Source of the DNA: Billgrantia lactosivorans
GTDB taxonomy: Bacteria; Pseudomonadota; Gammaproteobacteria; Pseudomonadales; Halomonadaceae
DNA: 52,620 nt
NCBI RefSeq assembly: GCF_003254665.1
Contig: NZ_QHGY01000017.1
Location: 1 to 52,620, forward strand
Direction: 5' to 3'
Part shown: piece by piece, positions 44,379 through 52,620 of the stretch
Layout: each line of letters opens with the position of its first letter
How positions within the stretch are numbered: the first letter of the stretch is position 1
Translations under genes and position numbers: made by a program
The notes under the pieces: generated by a model
What the model saw: only the letters and a program-made list of their open reading frames with translations
What the model was told of the DNA's origin: nothing
The model's database searches: none

Positions 44379-46202
44379 TCAATCCGGCAGGGCGAAGACC
44401 GTCAGCACCCCGCCGAGCTTGGTGTAGTCGCCCAGCGCGGAGAAGGCACTCACGGCGCCCAGCCCCTCCTCGGGTTCCTCGAGTCCGGCTGCCAGGCCGA
44501 TGCCGGCCCAGCCGCCGACGCCGGAGAGCACGGCCACGTACTGCTTGCCTTCGTGCATGAAGGTGTTGACGTTGCCGATGATCCCGGAGGGGGTCTTGAA
44601 GCGCCACAGCTCCTCGCCGCTCTCGATGTCGACCGCCTTCACGTGTCCTTCCAGGGTGCCGTAGAAGGCCAGGTCACCGGCGGTGGCCAGTGCCCCGCTC
44701 CACACCGCGAAGCGCTCGTCGATCTCCCACACGGTCTCGCCGGCCACCGGATCCCACGCGATGAAGCTGCCCATGCGCCCTTCCATGCCGCCGTTCTGGG
44801 TCGGTGCCGGCATCATGGTCAGCGTTGCCCCGACGTAGGGCTGGCCGGCCACGTACTCGGCTTCGAAGGGCTCGTAGTTCATGCAGATGCGGTTGATGCC
44901 GGCGTAGATCAGCCCGGTGCGCGGCGAGTAGGCGCTCGGCTGCATGTTCTTGGCACCCATGGCGGTGGGGCAGATGTCGGTGGTGTTGACGTTCACCCCC
45001 TGGCGGTAGGTGCTGTACTCCTCGTTGACGTTGGGCCGCCCGGTTTCCATGTCGTAGTCGTCGGCCCAGTTGGTCTCGGGGGCGAACTTCTCCGCCACCA
45101 GCAGCTCGCCGGTTTCGCGATCGAGCAGGAAGCCGAAGCCGGTACGGTCGATGATCGCCAGCCCCTTGCGCTGTTCGCCCTCGTACTCGATGTCGATCAG
45201 CTGGTTCTCGTTGACCCCGTCGTAGTCCCATTCGTCGAAGGGCACCTTCTGGTAGACCCACTTGACCGAGCCGTCGTCGGGATCGCGGGCGAATACCGTG
45301 ATCGCCCACTTGTTGTCGGCGGGCTCGCCATCCTTGGTGCGCTGCTCGGGGTTCCAGGTGCCGGGGTTGCCGGTGCCGTAGTAGACCAGGTCGAGTTCTG
45401 GGTCGTAGGTGATCCAGCCCCAGGGGGCACCACCGCCGCGTTCCCACTCGCCCTCGGGCCAGGTGGAAACGCCGAGGTCGGCTTCGCCGATCGGCTCGCC
45501 CAGCATGGTGGTGCTATCCGGATCGATCAGCACCTCGTCGTCCGGCCCGGTGGAGTAGCCGCGCCACACCTGCTCGCCGGTCTCGACGTCGTAGGCGGTC
45601 AGGTGACCGCGAATGCCGTATTCGCCGCCGCTGATGCCGATCAGGACCTTGTCGCCCACCACCAGCGGCGACATGGTATTGGTCTCGCCGACGGTGTGGT
45701 CGCCGTTGCTGACCTCCCACAGCAGTTCGCCGCTCTCGGCGTCCAGCGCGATCAGGGTGTTGTCGGCCTGGCCCAGGAACAGGCGGCCGTCGGCGTAGGC
45801 CAGCCCGCGGTTGACCGTGTCACAGCACATCACCGGGATGACCCGGGAGTCCTGATCCGGCTCGTAGCTCCAGACCACGCGCCCCTCGTCCTCCAGGTCG
45901 AGGGCGAACACCTTGTTGGGGAAGGGAGTATGGATGTAGAGCCGGCCGTCGCCGACGTAGAGGGGGCCGCCCTCGTGTCCGCGCAGCACGCCGGTGGAGA
46001 ACTGCCAGACCGAGCGTAGCTCGCCGACGTTGTCGCGGTTGATCTGGTCCAGCTCGCTGAAACGGTTGCCTTGGTAGTTACCCAGCTGGGTCGCCCAGTA
46101 TTCCGGGTTCTGCTGGAGCTCGAGTTGATTCTGGTTGGCGTGAGCCACCGATGCGACCATCAACCCTATGGCCGCAATTACGTAACCTGTCTCCCGAAGC
46201 AT
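44379..46202 (-). CDS. Lanthanide-type PQQ-dependent methanol/ethanol dehydrogenase (XoxF/ExaF/PedH-like)
   Basis: A 607-residue periplasmic eight-bladed quinoprotein that would oxidise primary alcohols to aldehydes, passing electrons to the adjacent cytochrome. Signal peptide about 1-22. The vicinal disulfide is Cys126-Cys127 ([10 protein letters not shown]). Metal ligands align as Glu194 (SGGEYG), Asn279 (YYGTGN) and Asp326. Asp328 (EWDYDGVNE) is the extra aspartate that marks lanthanide enzymes; calcium enzymes have Ala, Ser or Thr there. A short insertion (TKDGEPAD) precedes this loop. GGAGAC precedes the ATG. It is divergent from pqqA. Family certain; metal inferred from the motif, alcohol not determined. 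Confidence 0.93.
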   Translation of the reverse strand: MLRETGYVIAAIGLMVASVAHANQNQLELQQNPEYWATQLGNYQGNRFSELDQINRDNVGELRSVWQFSTGVLRGHEGGPLYVGDGRLYIHTPFPNKVFALDLEDEGRVVWSYEPDQDSRVIPVMCCDTVNRGLAYADGRLFLGQADNTLIALDAESGELLWEVSNGDHTVGETNTMSPLVVGDKVLIGISGGEYGIRGHLTAYDVETGEQVWRGYSTGPDDEVLIDPDSTTMLGEPIGEADLGVSTWPEGEWERGGGAPWGWITYDPELDLVYYGTGNPGTWNPEQRTKDGEPADNKWAITVFARDPDDGSVKWVYQKVPFDEWDYDGVNENQLIDIEYEGEQRKGLAIIDRTGFGFLLDRETGELLVAEKFAPETNWADDYDMETGRPNVNEEYSTYRQGVNVNTTDICPTAMGAKNMQPSAYSPRTGLIYAGINRICMNYEPFEAEYVAGQPYVGATLTMMPAPTQNGGMEGRMGSFIAWDPVAGETVWEIDERFAVWSGALATAGDLAFYGTLEGHVKAVDIESGEELWRFKTPSGIIGNVNTFMHEGKQYVAVLSGVGGWAGIGLAAGLEEPEEGLGAVSAFSALGDYTKLGGVLTVFALPD

Positions 46203-46536
46203 GGCGTTGTCTCCGTCTCACTGAAGGTGTGCCTGGGGAAACGGCACATCTTGTATAGTTGTGTTTCAGGTGTTGACATTGAAAAGGTCTAGCACAACTT
46301 TCCCCCGCCACAGGCCGAGAGGGGTGATTTAGGCATCGCTTCAAGCTCAAAAGACTATTGCCCCTTGGCAACAATCCCTTCGATTCGCCAGCGAGCCGCA
46401 CCATAGCGGCGCTTCGAGGCGTTATGCCGCCCGGTTACGTTTCACTTGTACGACTTAGGTCGAAAGGCAGTCGCGGCGCTGGCTGCTTTACTTGAGTGTG
46501 CATGCAATGAAATCCACCCAATGTGGAGGGCCTCCT
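46203..46536. promoter_or_regulatory. Divergent control region of the dehydrogenase and pqqA
   Basis: These 334 bases hold no convincing gene. On the minus side a TATACA (46252-46257) lies 50 bases before the dehydrogenase start, without a good -35, suggesting an activator. On the plus side a perfect CGAC-ttag-GTCG repeat (46451-46462) lies about 75 bases before pqqA. No sigma-54 site is seen. A shared regulator for both directions is plausible. Confidence 0.5.
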
Positions 46537-46608
46537 ATGTGGACCAAGCCTGCGTATACCGATCTACGTCTCGGTTTCGAAGTCACGCTATACATCTCCA
46601 ACCGTTGA
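46537..46608 (+). CDS. pqqA: PQQ precursor peptide PqqA
   Basis: A 23-residue peptide, [16 protein letters not shown] followed by TLYISNR, nearly identical to known PqqA. Glu15 and Tyr19 (E-V-T-L-Y) are the residues that PqqE cross-links and that become the carbon skeleton of PQQ. It is the first gene of pqqABCDEF. GGAGGG lies just upstream, inside the short palindrome GGAGGGCCTCC. A hairpin follows before pqqB, so the peptide transcript is probably made in excess. Confidence 0.97.
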   Translation: MWTKPAYTDLRLGFEVTLYISNR

Positions 46609-46634
46609 ACCCCATCCAGGATGCGGCATCGACC

Positions 46635-46661
46635 GGCTGACGCCCGCTGCGGGCGTCAGCC
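46635..46661 (+). terminator. Attenuating hairpin between pqqA and pqqB
   Basis: GGCTGACGCCCGC (46635-46647) pairs perfectly with GCGGGCGTCAGCC (46649-46661), followed by a T-rich but broken tract (GTCGTTCGTTTGT). A leaky terminator here would give more pqqA than downstream mRNA, as reported for other pqq operons. Confidence 0.75.
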
Positions 46662-46694
46662 GTCGTTCGTTTGTCATCGGCAACGGAGTTCTGC

Positions 46695-47621
46695 ATGCAT
46701 GTACTGGTTCTGGGCGCCGCCGCCGGCGGCGGCTTTCCCCAGTGGAACTGCAACTGTGCGCTGTGCCGCGGCCTGCGCGAGGGCAGCATCGAGGCCACTC
46801 CGCGCACCCAGTCGTCGATTGCCCTCAGCAGTGACGGCGAGCGCTGGCTGCTGATCAACGCCTCGCCCGACATCCGCGCCCAGCTGACCGCCAACCCCGA
46901 GCTGCATCCACGCCGGATCCCGCGCGACAGCGGCATTGCCGGGGTGTTGCTGGTGGATGCCCAGATCGACCACGCCACCGGCCTGCTGTCACTGCGCGAA
47001 GGCTGCCCCTTCGACGTGTGGTGCACGCCCAACGTGCACCAGGACCTGAGCAGCGGCTTCCCGCTGTTCCGCATGCTGGAGCACTGGGGCGGCCTGAACT
47101 GGCGCTCCATCGCCGTCGACGAAGAGCACCCCGAGGCCACGTTCTCGGTGCCGGCCTGTCCCGGCCTGACCTTCACCGCCGTGGCGCTGACCAGCAACGC
47201 GCCGCCCTACTCGCCTCGTCGCGGCGCCCCCACCGCGGGCGACAACATCGGCCTGCTGATCGAGGATCGCCCGCGGGGCACGCGGCTGTTCTACGCGCCG
47301 GGCCTCGGCCGGCTCGACGACCGGGTGCGAGGCTTCCTGCACCAGGCGGACTGCGTGCTCGTCGACGGCACCCTGTGGCACGACGACGAGCTGATTCGTG
47401 CCGGCGTGGGCCAGGCCACCGGCGCCGACATGGGCCACCTGGCACTGGCGGGAACAGGCGGCCTGCTGGAGGAACTGGCCCGCTTGCCGGCGGCCACCCG
47501 GCGGGTGCTGATCCATATCAACAACACCAACCCGATTCTGGACGAGCGCTCGTCGGAGCGAGCCACGCTGGTCGACGCCGGCATCGAGGTCGCCTGCGAC
47601 GGCCTGCACCTCGAGATATGA
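46695..47621 (+). CDS. pqqB: PQQ biosynthesis protein PqqB
   Basis: A 308-residue metallo-beta-lactamase-fold protein thought to hydroxylate the tyrosine part of the PQQ precursor. It starts [24 protein letters not shown], where the cysteines form the structural zinc site. The metal-site segment [11 protein letters not shown] is seen, and the C-terminal part has [14 protein letters not shown] precedes the ATG at 46695. Its place as second gene of the operon is standard. Confidence 0.97.
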   Translation: MHVLVLGAAAGGGFPQWNCNCALCRGLREGSIEATPRTQSSIALSSDGERWLLINASPDIRAQLTANPELHPRRIPRDSGIAGVLLVDAQIDHATGLLSLREGCPFDVWCTPNVHQDLSSGFPLFRMLEHWGGLNWRSIAVDEEHPEATFSVPACPGLTFTAVALTSNAPPYSPRRGAPTAGDNIGLLIEDRPRGTRLFYAPGLGRLDDRVRGFLHQADCVLVDGTLWHDDELIRAGVGQATGADMGHLALAGTGGLLEELARLPAATRRVLIHINNTNPILDERSSERATLVDAGIEVACDGLHLEI

Positions 47622-47688
47622 ACCGGCCACGTCCGTAGACGTCACAACGATAACGATCACTACGCCATGCAAGGGAAGGAAGCGCCTC

Positions 47689-48471
47689 ATGACCCCCATC
47701 GCATCCCCGTTCACCACGGCCGGAACCGACGCGCCGGCCCTCTCTCCCGAGGCCTTCCGCGAGGCCCTGCTGGCCAAGGGCGCCTACTACCACATCCACC
47801 ACCCCTACCAGGTCGACATGGCCGAGGGGCGCGCCACGCCGGAGCAGGTCCGCGGCTGGGTGGCCAACCGCTTCTACTACCAGGTGATGATCCCGCAGAA
47901 GGACGCCGCGCTGCTGGCCAACTGCCCCGACGCCGCCGTGCGCCGGCGCTGGATCCAGCGCCTGCTCGACCACGACGGCCACGACGACGAGGGCGGCGGC
48001 ATCGAGGCGTGGCTGACCCTGGGCGAGGCGGTGGGGCTGACCCGCGACGAACTGTGGGCCCAGGAGCATGTGCTGCCCGGCGTACGCTTCGCGGTGGATG
48101 CCTACGTCAACTTCGTGCGCCGTGCCGACTGGCGCGAGGCGGCGATCTCCTCGCTGACCGAGCTGTTCGCCCCCGAGGCGCACCGCAGCCGCCTCGACAC
48201 CTGGCCGACCCACTACCCCTGGATCGACGAGGCCGGCTACGGCTACTTCCGCAAGCGCCTGAAGGAGGCGCGGCGCGACGTCGACCACGGCCTGGAGGTG
48301 GCAATGGGGGTGTGCACCACCGCCGCGGCCCAGCAGCGTGCGCTGGAGATCCTGCAGTTCAAGCTCGACGTGCTATGGTCGATGCTCGATGCCATGACCC
48401 TGGCCTACCAGCTCGGTCGGCCGCCCTACCACAGCGTCACCGACCGGCGCGTCTACCACCGGGGGCTATGA
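47689..48471 (+). CDS. pqqC: Pyrroloquinoline-quinone synthase PqqC
   Basis: A 260-residue cofactorless oxidase, all helical, that performs the final ring closure and oxidation to PQQ. The signature segments [50 protein letters not shown] and [17 protein letters not shown] are intact. AAGGAAG lies upstream of the ATG. Its stop overlaps the pqqD start by one base. Confidence 0.98.
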   Translation: MTPIASPFTTAGTDAPALSPEAFREALLAKGAYYHIHHPYQVDMAEGRATPEQVRGWVANRFYYQVMIPQKDAALLANCPDAAVRRRWIQRLLDHDGHDDEGGGIEAWLTLGEAVGLTRDELWAQEHVLPGVRFAVDAYVNFVRRADWREAAISSLTELFAPEAHRSRLDTWPTHYPWIDEAGYGYFRKRLKEARRDVDHGLEVAMGVCTTAAAQQRALEILQFKLDVLWSMLDAMTLAYQLGRPPYHSVTDRRVYHRGL

Positions 48472-48746
48472 TGAAGACAGCGACCGTCTATCGCCTGCGC
48501 CCCGGCTGGCGCCTGCAGTGGGAGGAGGCCCAGGGGCGTCACGTGCTGCTCTATCCCGAGGGCATGGTGCAGCTCAACGACAGCGCCGGCGCCATCCTCG
48601 CCGAACTCGACGGCCAACGCGACGTGGCGAGAGTGGTGGCCAACCTGCAGGCCCGGTTCCCCGATGCCCCCGCCGCGGCGATCGAGCAGGACGTGCACGA
48701 GTTCCTGCTCGACGCTGCCCGACAAGGGTGGATCCAACATGACTGA
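48471..48746 (+). CDS. pqqD: PqqA-binding chaperone PqqD
   Basis: A 91-residue RRE-type peptide chaperone that holds PqqA for the radical SAM enzyme PqqE. It has the winged-helix pattern [27 protein letters not shown] and the C-terminal helix [15 protein letters not shown]. An ATGATG pair at 48468-48473 offers two starts; I take the second. It overlaps pqqC by 1 base and pqqE by 8. Confidence 0.95.
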   Translation: MKTATVYRLRPGWRLQWEEAQGRHVLLYPEGMVQLNDSAGAILAELDGQRDVARVVANLQARFPDAPAAAIEQDVHEFLLDAARQGWIQHD

Positions 48747-49890
48747 CCGCCGCCATACCGCCGCCATCAACGGCGCCACCGGCGCGCCGCTGTGGCTGCT
48801 CGCGGAACTCACCTACCGCTGCCCGCTGCAGTGCGCCTACTGCTCCAACCCGCTCGACTTCGCCGCGGTCAAGGAGGAGCTGACCACCGAGGAGTGGCTG
48901 GACGTGCTGGCCCAGGCCCGCGCCATGGGCGCGGTGCAGATGGGCTTCTCCGGCGGCGAACCGCTGGTGCGCCAGGACCTCGAGGCGCTGGTGGCCGAGG
49001 CGCGCCGGCTCGGTTTCTACACCAACCTGATCACCTCCGGGCTGGGGCTCGACGAGGCGCGCATCGCGTCGCTGCACGCGGCCGGGCTCGACCACATCCA
49101 GATCAGCCTGCAGGCCTCCGACCCCGACGTCGCCGCGGCGGTGGCCGGCTCGCCCAAGGCCCACGCCAGGAAGCTCGCCATGGCCCGCGCGGTCAAGGCC
49201 GCCGGCTACCCGATGGTGCTCAACGTGGTGCTGCACCGGCACAACATCGACGAGCTCGACGCCATCATCGCCCTGTGCGACGAACTCGGCGCCGACGCCG
49301 TGGAGCTGGCCAACTGCCAGATGTACGGCTGGGCGCAGCTCAACCGCGCGGGCCTGCTGCCGAGCCGCACCCAGCTCGAGGCCGCCGAGGCCACCACCGC
49401 GCGCTGGCGCGAACGCCTGGCGGCGAAAGGGCGCGACATGCGCCTGCTGTTCGTGGTGCCCGACTACTACGGCGAGCGCCCCAAGGCGTGCATGGGCGGC
49501 TGGGGCGCAATCTTCATGACCGTGGCGCCGGACGGCGCGGTGCTGCCCTGCCATAGCGCGCGGATGCTGCCGATGAGCTTTCCCAGCGTGCGCGAACGCC
49601 CGCTGCGCGAGATCTGGTACGACAGCGAGCCATTCAACCGCTACCGCGGCGACGGCTGGATGAAGGAGCCGTGCCGCAGCTGCGACGAGCGCCACCGGGA
49701 CGTCGGCGGCTGCCGCTGCCAGGCCTACCTGCTCACCGGCGATGCCGCGGCCACCGATCCGGTCTGTTCGCTGTCACCCAACCATCACCTGATCGAGGCC
49801 GCGCGCCGCGAGGCCGAGGCCGGTGCGTCCACCATGGAGGCGCTGACGCCGCGCAACGTCCACCAGTCGCGGGTGTTCTGCCGCGCATGA
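48739..49890 (+). CDS. pqqE: PqqA peptide cyclase PqqE (radical SAM)
   Basis: A 383-residue radical SAM enzyme that joins Glu15 and Tyr19 of PqqA by a carbon-carbon bond. The SAM cluster motif is Cys28, Cys32, Cys35 (CPLQCAYC), followed by [12 protein letters not shown]. The C-terminal SPASM domain holds further cysteines ([24 protein letters not shown], and a last one in [10 protein letters not shown]). It overlaps pqqD by 8 bases and pqqF by 4. Confidence 0.98.
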   Translation: MTDRRHTAAINGATGAPLWLLAELTYRCPLQCAYCSNPLDFAAVKEELTTEEWLDVLAQARAMGAVQMGFSGGEPLVRQDLEALVAEARRLGFYTNLITSGLGLDEARIASLHAAGLDHIQISLQASDPDVAAAVAGSPKAHARKLAMARAVKAAGYPMVLNVVLHRHNIDELDAIIALCDELGADAVELANCQMYGWAQLNRAGLLPSRTQLEAAEATTARWRERLAAKGRDMRLLFVVPDYYGERPKACMGGWGAIFMTVAPDGAVLPCHSARMLPMSFPSVRERPLREIWYDSEPFNRYRGDGWMKEPCRSCDERHRDVGGCRCQAYLLTGDAAATDPVCSLSPNHHLIEAARREAEAGASTMEALTPRNVHQSRVFCRA

Positions 49891-52355
49891 ACATCCACGG
49901 CGCGATGCCCGACGAAGCGGCTGCCCGGCGCGCCGGACTGCCGTCGGGCAGCCGCCTGCACGAAGCGCGATTGGCAAGCGGCCTGGCGATCGTCGCGGCG
50001 GAGGTGCCCGAGGCCCGCCTGCAGCGCCTGGTCGGCGCGGTGGGGGTGGGCTACCTGGACGAGCCGGCGGAGTGCCGTGGCCTCGCCCACCTGCTCGAGC
50101 ATGCCCTGTTCCAGGGCTCGGCAGGCTTTCCCGACGCCGGCGAGCTGCCGCGCTGGGTCGCCGAGCGCGGCGGGCGCTACAACGCCCGCACCGACGAAAC
50201 CGTCACCGACGTTCACCTGCACCTGCCGCCCGGCGCCGCCGACGAGGGCCTGGCCCGGCTGGTGGACCTGCTGGCCCGGCCGCGCCTCGCCCCGGACCGC
50301 ATCGCCCACGAGGTCGAGGTACTCGACGCCGAATTCCGTGCCCGCCTCGCCGACCCAGCCCTTCACCGGCTGGCGGCGCTCGGCCGGCTCTGTCGCGAAG
50401 GGCATCCCGCCCGGCTCTGCCATGCCGGCAACCGCCGGACGCTTGACGCTGACGCGGCGCGCCTGGCCGCCCGGCTCGCCGACTTCCATCGCCGGCACTA
50501 CCGCACCGGCGGCATGGCGCTGGTCATGCTGGGGCCGCTGCCGCTCGAAGCGCAGCTCGAGCTGCTCAGGCGACATGGCGCGGCGCTGCCGGCGGGCGAC
50601 GCGACGCCTCCGCAGCGAAGCTGGCGCTGGAGCGAGCCCGGCGGCGTGGCCTGGCACCCGCCCGCGGCCAGCCACGGCGCCACGGCCCTCGAACTCATCT
50701 GGCCGCTGCCCGAGGAGCCAACGGGTGCCCTGGCCGACCGGCTGGCCGGCGTTGCGGCCCGCCTGGCCGATGGCCGGCTCGCCGCCACCCTGCAGGCCGC
50801 CATTGAGCTGGAACGCCTGGAAGTCACGCTCGCCCCCGAGGGAGTGGGCCGCGCGCTGGCCCTGCGCCTGTCACCGGCACCCGACGAGGAGGCGGTGCAG
50901 GCGATGCTGGGCGCCTGCCGCGGTGCGCTGGAACGGGCGCTGGTCGGGCCGCTTCCCGCCCCCCCTCACTCTTCGCCGGATCTCGATGCCTGGCCGCGCC
51001 GACGCGCCGCTGAATTGGTAGCCGACCACCAGGACATGCCCCAGCCGGCCGACGCCACGACCGAGACGCTACTGCCCTGGCTCGCTCCCGAACAGTGCCG
51101 GCTGTTGTGGCAATCCCCGGCGACGCCGCAGCGCTGGGCAACGCTGGCGGAAACCGGCACCGCCTGGCACGCCCTACCGCTGCCGGGCGAGAGCCTGCCG
51201 CTACCCTGGCGGGCGCCGCCCGCGCTCGTCGTACGCCCGACCCACCCACATGCCGACGACCCTACGCCACGTCAGTTGCACCGGGACGAGCGGTTTACGC
51301 TCTGGACCGGTGACCCGACACAGCGGCCCGATGCCCCGCCCGCCAGCGTCTGCCTGGGCTGGCCCGCGCCGGCGTCAACGCAGGCGGCACGCCTGGCCCA
51401 GTGGCGGCGGAATACCCTGCCGCTCTCCCAGGTCGCCGCCAGCCACAACATGCACCTGAGCTGTACGGGCGACACCCGCGGCGATTGGCTCATCGCCACA
51501 GGCACGGCCGAGCGTCTCGACGCGCTGGTGGAGCTTGCGGTGGCATGCTGGCCGGAGCGAGTCGCAACAGCCTCCCCCGCCCCGGCCGAGGGGCTGCTGG
51601 CCCAACGCATGCTGGCGCGGCTCGAGACCCGACCGCCGCCCGCTTCCCCTGGCGTCGGCACCGGGCGCCTGCTGGGCTGGATAAGCGGCGATGCCGATGC
51701 CGCGGCGGCCGAGGCGATCATGCATCAGCTGGCCGAGCGACTGGCGAGCCTTCCCCGGGCGCACGAGCCGCATCCCGAGGCGCCCGACGCCACGCGCTGG
51801 CTGCCCCCGCAGGGCGACGACCACGCCGCGATGCTGGAGGTCGACGGCCCCGACGACACCCCCCGCAGCCGCTGGCTGCTGCGCCTGCTGGCCCAGTGCC
51901 ACGACGCCGCCTTCCAGCAGGAGATGCGCCAGCGGCGCGGCCTGGGCTACGTGGCGGTGGTGCGCTATCGCGAAGCGTCGGGCTTCCCGCGGCTGGGCTA
52001 CGTGGTGCAGTCACCGCGCACCGAGGCGGGCGCGCTGCGCCAGGCCGTGCTCGACTTCCTGGGCCGGCAAGGCGAGGCGCTGGCGCGGCTCGCCCCGGCG
52101 GAGCTGGCAGGGCTCCGACAAGGGCTGCTCAGCCATGCCGGCCACCCCGAGACCCACGCCGAGGCCACTGAGCGCCTGTGGCAGGCGCTGCGCCGCCGGC
52201 CGGCGGGCGCCCTCTCCCCCCCCTGGCAGCCGCTGCCCTGGGAGGCCGAGGCGCAGGCGCTGGACACGCTGCGGCCCGATGACCTCCATGGCCTGGCGCG
52301 CGATCTCGCCGCTGGCCGCCTGGCAGGGTGCTGGTGGCTGCACGCCCCGCGCTGA
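49887..52355 (+). CDS. pqqF: PqqF, M16-family zinc peptidase of PQQ biosynthesis
   Basis: An 822-residue insulinase-type (M16) protease that trims the cross-linked PqqA. The inverted zinc motif HLLEH is at 68-72, and the third ligand Glu is in [11 protein letters not shown]. The C-terminal half is an inactive M16 repeat with the [12 protein letters not shown] substrate-side segment. It starts at 49887 by ATGA overlap with pqqE. The second half is poorly conserved, as is usual for this gene. Confidence 0.93.
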   Translation: MNIHGAMPDEAAARRAGLPSGSRLHEARLASGLAIVAAEVPEARLQRLVGAVGVGYLDEPAECRGLAHLLEHALFQGSAGFPDAGELPRWVAERGGRYNARTDETVTDVHLHLPPGAADEGLARLVDLLARPRLAPDRIAHEVEVLDAEFRARLADPALHRLAALGRLCREGHPARLCHAGNRRTLDADAARLAARLADFHRRHYRTGGMALVMLGPLPLEAQLELLRRHGAALPAGDATPPQRSWRWSEPGGVAWHPPAASHGATALELIWPLPEEPTGALADRLAGVAARLADGRLAATLQAAIELERLEVTLAPEGVGRALALRLSPAPDEEAVQAMLGACRGALERALVGPLPAPPHSSPDLDAWPRRRAAELVADHQDMPQPADATTETLLPWLAPEQCRLLWQSPATPQRWATLAETGTAWHALPLPGESLPLPWRAPPALVVRPTHPHADDPTPRQLHRDERFTLWTGDPTQRPDAPPASVCLGWPAPASTQAARLAQWRRNTLPLSQVAASHNMHLSCTGDTRGDWLIATGTAERLDALVELAVACWPERVATASPAPAEGLLAQRMLARLETRPPPASPGVGTGRLLGWISGDADAAAAEAIMHQLAERLASLPRAHEPHPEAPDATRWLPPQGDDHAAMLEVDGPDDTPRSRWLLRLLAQCHDAAFQQEMRQRRGLGYVAVVRYREASGFPRLGYVVQSPRTEAGALRQAVLDFLGRQGEALARLAPAELAGLRQGLLSHAGHPETHAEATERLWQALRRRPAGALSPPWQPLPWEAEAQALDTLRPDDLHGLARDLAAGRLAGCWWLHAPR

Positions 52356-52379
52356 TTCCGTCCGCCTCCCCTGCCGAAT

Positions 52380-52395
52380 GTTGCCAAACGGCAAC
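52380..52395 (+). terminator. Small hairpin after pqqF
   Basis: GTTGCC-aaac-GGCAAC is a perfect 6-bp stem 24 bases past the pqqF stop, followed by a T/G-rich stretch. It could be a weak terminator for the pqq operon. Confidence 0.45.
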
Positions 52396-52404
52396 TCTGT
52401 TGTG

Positions 52405-52418
52405 TTGTCACGTCACAA
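52405..52418. promoter_or_regulatory. Palindrome upstream of the formaldehyde dehydrogenase gene
   Basis: TTGTCACGTCACAA is symmetric except for one base pair and lies 90 bases before the start codon. A TAGACT (52439-52444) downstream may be a -10 box. It may be an operator for an aldehyde- or alcohol-responsive regulator. Confidence 0.35.
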
Positions 52419-52507
52419 TCCGTTCGTCCCGGCTCACCTAGACTGACATCAGCGTCGCCCCTTTCACGGCCCCCTGCGGCCATACAACAACTCCAGGGAG
52501 ACCCGAC

Positions 52508-52620
52508 ATGAAATCACGCGCCGCCGTGGCCATGGCCGCGGGCCAGCCCCTCGAACTCACCGAAATCGATGTCCAGGATCCCAAGGCCGGGGAAGTGCTG
52601 GTGCGCATCGCCGCGACCAG
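52508..52620 (+). CDS. frmA: S-(hydroxymethyl)glutathione dehydrogenase / class III alcohol dehydrogenase (5' part)
   Basis: The first 37 residues of a gene cut by the window edge: [37 protein letters not shown]. This is the characteristic N terminus of class III zinc alcohol dehydrogenase, which oxidises the glutathione adduct of formaldehyde. GGGAGA lies 7 bases upstream. Its place behind pqqF suggests disposal of formaldehyde or other aldehydes from the periplasmic dehydrogenase. Confidence 0.85.
   Translation, partial: MKSRAAVAMAAGQPLELTEIDVQDPKAGEVLVRIAAT

Noticed and set aside
44379..46202. Classical calcium methanol dehydrogenase MxaF
   Set aside because: The residue two places after the catalytic Asp is Asp, not Ala, and no mxaI small-subunit gene is present.
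46203..46536. Sigma-54 promoter for the quinoprotein genes
   Set aside because: No GG/GC pair with correct spacing (TGGCAC-5-TTGC) was found on either strand.
46446..46640. 64-codon open frame overlapping pqqA
   Set aside because: The pqqA frame inside it is an almost exact match to known PqqA with its own ribosome site; this longer frame has neither.

Overview
The window looks like a chromosomal segment of a moderately halophilic gammaproteobacterium, most likely Halomonadaceae (Halomonas or a close relative). The reasons are high G+C, acidic proteins, a BCCT osmolyte carrier, and gene neighbourhoods such as ilvBN/ilvY/ilvC-pssA, clpB-pgeF-rluD-bamD and nadE-PP0621 typical of that group. 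This assignment comes from protein recognition, not from a database search. I see no phage, insertion sequence, CRISPR array or tRNA gene. One short MITE/REP-like repeat is present.

Left part (1-13.8 kb) is housekeeping. Three tandem rRNA-type promoter candidates at 28-289 point out of the left edge. They are followed by pssA and ilvC, divergent ilvY with a candidate operator, and ilvBN behind a structured leader. Then come clpB with a clear heat-shock (sigma-32) promoter, pgeF, rluD, bamD, nadE and a PP0621-family gene.

Middle (13.9-37.3 kb) is mixed. It holds a FimT-like pseudopilin, a DUF3565 gene broken by one amber codon, and a FAN1-like nuclease overlapping a nuclease-helicase. An overlapping retropepsin/BrkB/nitronate monooxygenase operon and an exported MetX-like hydrolase follow. 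Next are two transporters, a PQQ-type sugar dehydrogenase, a periplasmic protein made of two fused substrate-binding domains coupled to a membrane diguanylate cyclase, an extensin-like/TelA cluster, a BCCT carrier, and an LLM oxidoreductase coupled to azlCD.

Right part (37.4-52.6 kb) is one functional island for periplasmic alcohol oxidation with PQQ. Leftward genes encode a PQQ alcohol dehydrogenase carrying the Asp-x-Asp signature of lanthanide enzymes, its cytochrome c, a XoxJ-like binding protein, an unknown periplasmic protein, and a complete ABC system of the Ped/Lut type (binding protein, beta-propeller, ATPase, permease). Rightward genes are pqqABCDEF and the start of glutathione-dependent formaldehyde dehydrogenase. 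Two small periplasmic redox-type genes converge on the ABC operon. Together these suggest a xoxFGJ-like lanthanide-dependent alcohol oxidation module with its own cofactor synthesis, probable metal uptake and aldehyde disposal. No outer-membrane receptor or regulator is visible in the window.
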